In this document: positions 62,280 to 64,000 of the stretch, piece after piece
Position numbering within the stretch: position 1 is the stretch's first letter
Layout of the letters: each line of letters begins with the position of its first letter
NCBI GenBank assembly: GCA_029975275.1
Contig: JARKPN010000101.1
Span: 104,050 to 168,049 of the forward strand
Direction of reading: 5' to 3'
Length of the DNA: 64,000 nt
DNA from: Geobacteraceae bacterium
GTDB taxonomy: Bacteria > Desulfobacterota > Desulfuromonadia > Geobacterales > Geobacteraceae
Made by a program: the position numbers and the translations under genes
Notes under the pieces: model-generated
The model's database searches: none
Told to the model about the DNA's origin: nothing
Seen by the model: only the letters and a program-made list of their open reading frames with translations

Positions 62280-64000
62280 ATGAAAATTACAAAAATTCCG
62301 GCATTGCTGGTCGCACTGCTGCTCCTCCCCGTACTCGCCTTCTCCGCAGATCTCGGCAGGGCGAGACTGAGCCTGGTGCAGGGCGACGTGCAGGTTAACT
62401 CGCAGGAAAGCGGGGAATGGTTTCCCGTATCGGTAAACACCCCGCTCCGGGAAGGAGACAGGCTATGGGTGCCGCCGGGCGGCAGGAGCGAGATCCAGCT
62501 CATGGGCGGGACCTTCGTCAGGCTCGATGAGGCCACCTCCTTCGATTTCCTGGCCATGGACGACAAGTCCCTCCAGTTTTACCTGGGAGAAGGGCGGGTT
62601 TCTATCAACAACCAAGGATACGGGGTGGATTATTTCCAGATCGATACCCCCTTGAGCTCGATAGGATGCTATGACAACGCCCTGGTCACGCTGGACGTCA
62701 CTAACACCGGCGCAATGGAACTCTCGGTGCTGAGAGGTTACGCCTTTGCCGAAACCAGGAACGGCAAGATCCGGATAACAGCCGGCAACGCGCTCCGGAT
62801 CGGGACGGACCTGGCGGCCGATACCTATCCCCTCGGCCCGCCCGATGAATGGGCGCAGTGGAACAGGGAGAGGGACGGCCTGCTCGCAGCCGGCGGGGAC
62901 AGTCAAAGGTATCTCCCCACCGAACTGGACGACTATGTGTCCGACTTCGAGAATAACGGGAGATGGTTCCATACCGCCGACTACGGTTACGTGTGGACCC
63001 CCGCGGTTGCCGTCTCCGTTGACTGGGCGCCGTACCGTATGGGCCGCTGGGTGTGGTTCGGTGGCAACTATGTATGGATCTCTTACGAACCGTGGGGCTG
63101 GGTGCCGTATCATTACGGCAGGTGGGCATTTCTCCATCGGGTTGGCTGGTGCTGGGTTCCGCCCCGCCGCGGCGCCGTCTTCTGGGCGCCCGGCTATGTG
63201 GCATGGGTCCATGCGCCAACCTTCGTCTCATGGGTCCCGCTGGCGCCCGGCGAGATCTACTACTCATACGGCAACTACGGACCGGGGAGCGTCAACATCA
63301 CCAACGTCACCGTCAACAACATAGTTATCCTGAAGAATTTGAGGAACGTGCACGTTCGTAACGCGGTTACGGTGATGCACCGGGATGCCTTCCTCCACGG
63401 CAGAAAGACCGACTTCAGGATGAAAGAAAACCCCTTCACGCGCAGGGACATGAGCTTCGGTCCTCCGAGAATCAAACCCGACAGGGCCGACCTGGCCCCG
63501 GTCATCAGAAAAGTGCCGGCCGCCAAGCTGCCCCCGCAGCGGATTCGGGCCGTAAATCCCGACCTGCTCCGCAAGGAAAGAAGGCTGGTTCGTGACGAAC
63601 GCGGTTCGGTCTTCGCTCCCGGACGTCAGGTCAGGGAAATGCCGGCGGTGCGGCGTGAAGCCCCCGGACGTCTGGTACAGGAGCGGAAGCCGGCACAGGG
63701 CGAGGTAAGGACTGCGCCGGGCAGGGAGGACGGCGGAAGGAAAGAACGGCAGATGCGGCAAAGAGAGACCATCGGACCGGTCGGCACGGAACGCCCGGGA
63801 AGCGGCAGGGAAAAGTCTACCCTGGTGACGCCGCCGTCGCAGCGTCGGCCTGCCGCACCACCGGCTGAACCGAGGCCCGGGGTGAAGAGAGAAGATGTCC
63901 AGCGCCGGACTGCTCCGGCAGCCCCGGTCACCCCGTTGGTCGAGCTTCCCGGCGGGACTCCCGCAGTGACGCCGCGGATGGAACAGAGACCGCGGGTCAA
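62280..64000 (+). CDS. FecR/DUF6600-like secreted protein (partial, runs off right edge)
   Basis: About 573 residues are present and the frame is open at the end. A signal peptide (KITKIPALLVALLLLPVLAF, cleavage near residue 22) is followed by a FecR-like domain (about 25-165: ARLSLVQGDVQVNSQ, VNTPLREGDRLWVPPGGRSE). A tryptophan- and tyrosine-rich DUF6600-like region comes next (about 215-345: WAPYRMGRWVWFGGNYVWIS, WGWVPYHYGRWAFL, GWCWVPPRRGAVFWAPGYV). The rest is a long basic, proline/arginine-rich tail. Proteins of this kind are exported and of unknown role. Start ATG 62280 has GAGAGGTG nine bases upstream. Confidence 0.85.
   Translation, partial: MKITKIPALLVALLLLPVLAFSADLGRARLSLVQGDVQVNSQESGEWFPVSVNTPLREGDRLWVPPGGRSEIQLMGGTFVRLDEATSFDFLAMDDKSLQFYLGEGRVSINNQGYGVDYFQIDTPLSSIGCYDNALVTLDVTNTGAMELSVLRGYAFAETRNGKIRITAGNALRIGTDLAADTYPLGPPDEWAQWNRERDGLLAAGGDSQRYLPTELDDYVSDFENNGRWFHTADYGYVWTPAVAVSVDWAPYRMGRWVWFGGNYVWISYEPWGWVPYHYGRWAFLHRVGWCWVPPRRGAVFWAPGYVAWVHAPTFVSWVPLAPGEIYYSYGNYGPGSVNITNVTVNNIVILKNLRNVHVRNAVTVMHRDAFLHGRKTDFRMKENPFTRRDMSFGPPRIKPDRADLAPVIRKVPAAKLPPQRIRAVNPDLLRKERRLVRDERGSVFAPGRQVREMPAVRREAPGRLVQERKPAQGEVRTAPGREDGGRKERQMRQRETIGPVGTERPGSGREKSTLVTPPSQRRPAAPPAEPRPGVKREDVQRRTAPAAPVTPLVELPGGTPAVTPRMEQRPRV

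Overview
The window reads as a chromosomal segment of a GC-rich deltaproteobacterium of the Geobacter/Desulfuromonadales type. The pointers are a mitochondrial-type citrate synthase (32646-33953), a PHP-glycosyltransferase fusion, many response regulators, PstC and PstA with large extra domains, and a FecR/DUF6600-like protein. This placement is inferred from gene content, because no rRNA or tRNA gene was found.

Layout, left to right. 1-2898 (minus) is a MacAB-type efflux system whose permease runs off the left edge. 3208-5245 holds a Ser/Thr-type phosphatase, a YjbQ protein and a DUF2156 protein. 5331-5496 is a small non-autonomous mobile element, followed by a 51-residue zinc-ribbon gene. 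6069-12467 (minus) is a housekeeping run: acpS, nnr, a CBS protein, tsaE, lysC, cimA and a ComEA-like protein. 12760-18121 holds YtxH, a TPR protein, ptsP, a ModE-like regulator and a family 4 uracil-DNA glycosylase. 18167-25379 holds a zinc phospholipase C-like protein, coaBC, an MBL hydrolase, a YhaM-like nuclease, an FAD oxidoreductase and signalling proteins. 25488-31748 (minus) runs from a small lipoprotein and ndk through rlmN, mtnP, a PfkB kinase, a TPR lipoprotein, a RodZ-like protein and a response regulator to a universal stress protein. 32044-36920 holds an AMMECR1 protein, citrate synthase, an M24 peptidase and an acyl-CoA synthetase.

37511-46629 is a complete phosphate regulon, phoB-phoR-pstS-pstC-pstA-pstB-phoU. 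Matching Pho boxes, both 10 bases from a -10 box, precede phoB and pstS. A strong stem-loop follows pstS.

46811-56463 is the accessory part of the window. It holds an alpha/beta-hydrolase-like protein, a bacterial GH3 protein, a relic of an EAL domain, a two-hotdog thioesterase, a second copy of the 166-bp element in opposite orientation, and an AT-richer patch with an orphan, frameshifted Hcp-like gene. It ends with a PHP-glycosyltransferase whose start codon lies inside an inverted repeat, a tightly coupled 35-codon reading frame, and a radical SAM protein.

56678-61897 (minus) is a compact operon encoding 2-oxo acid dehydrogenase E1alpha, E1beta and E2 followed by both subunits of an ADP-forming acyl-CoA synthetase. 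The products suggest oxidative decarboxylation of a 2-oxo acid coupled to ATP formation. The window closes with a 209-bp element bounded by 16-bp inverted repeats and a FecR/DUF6600-like gene that runs off the right edge. The best candidates for new biology are the paired 166-bp elements, the dehydrogenase/ADP-forming ligase operon with an altered histidine motif, the Hcp-like fusion, and the hairpin over the glycosyltransferase start.
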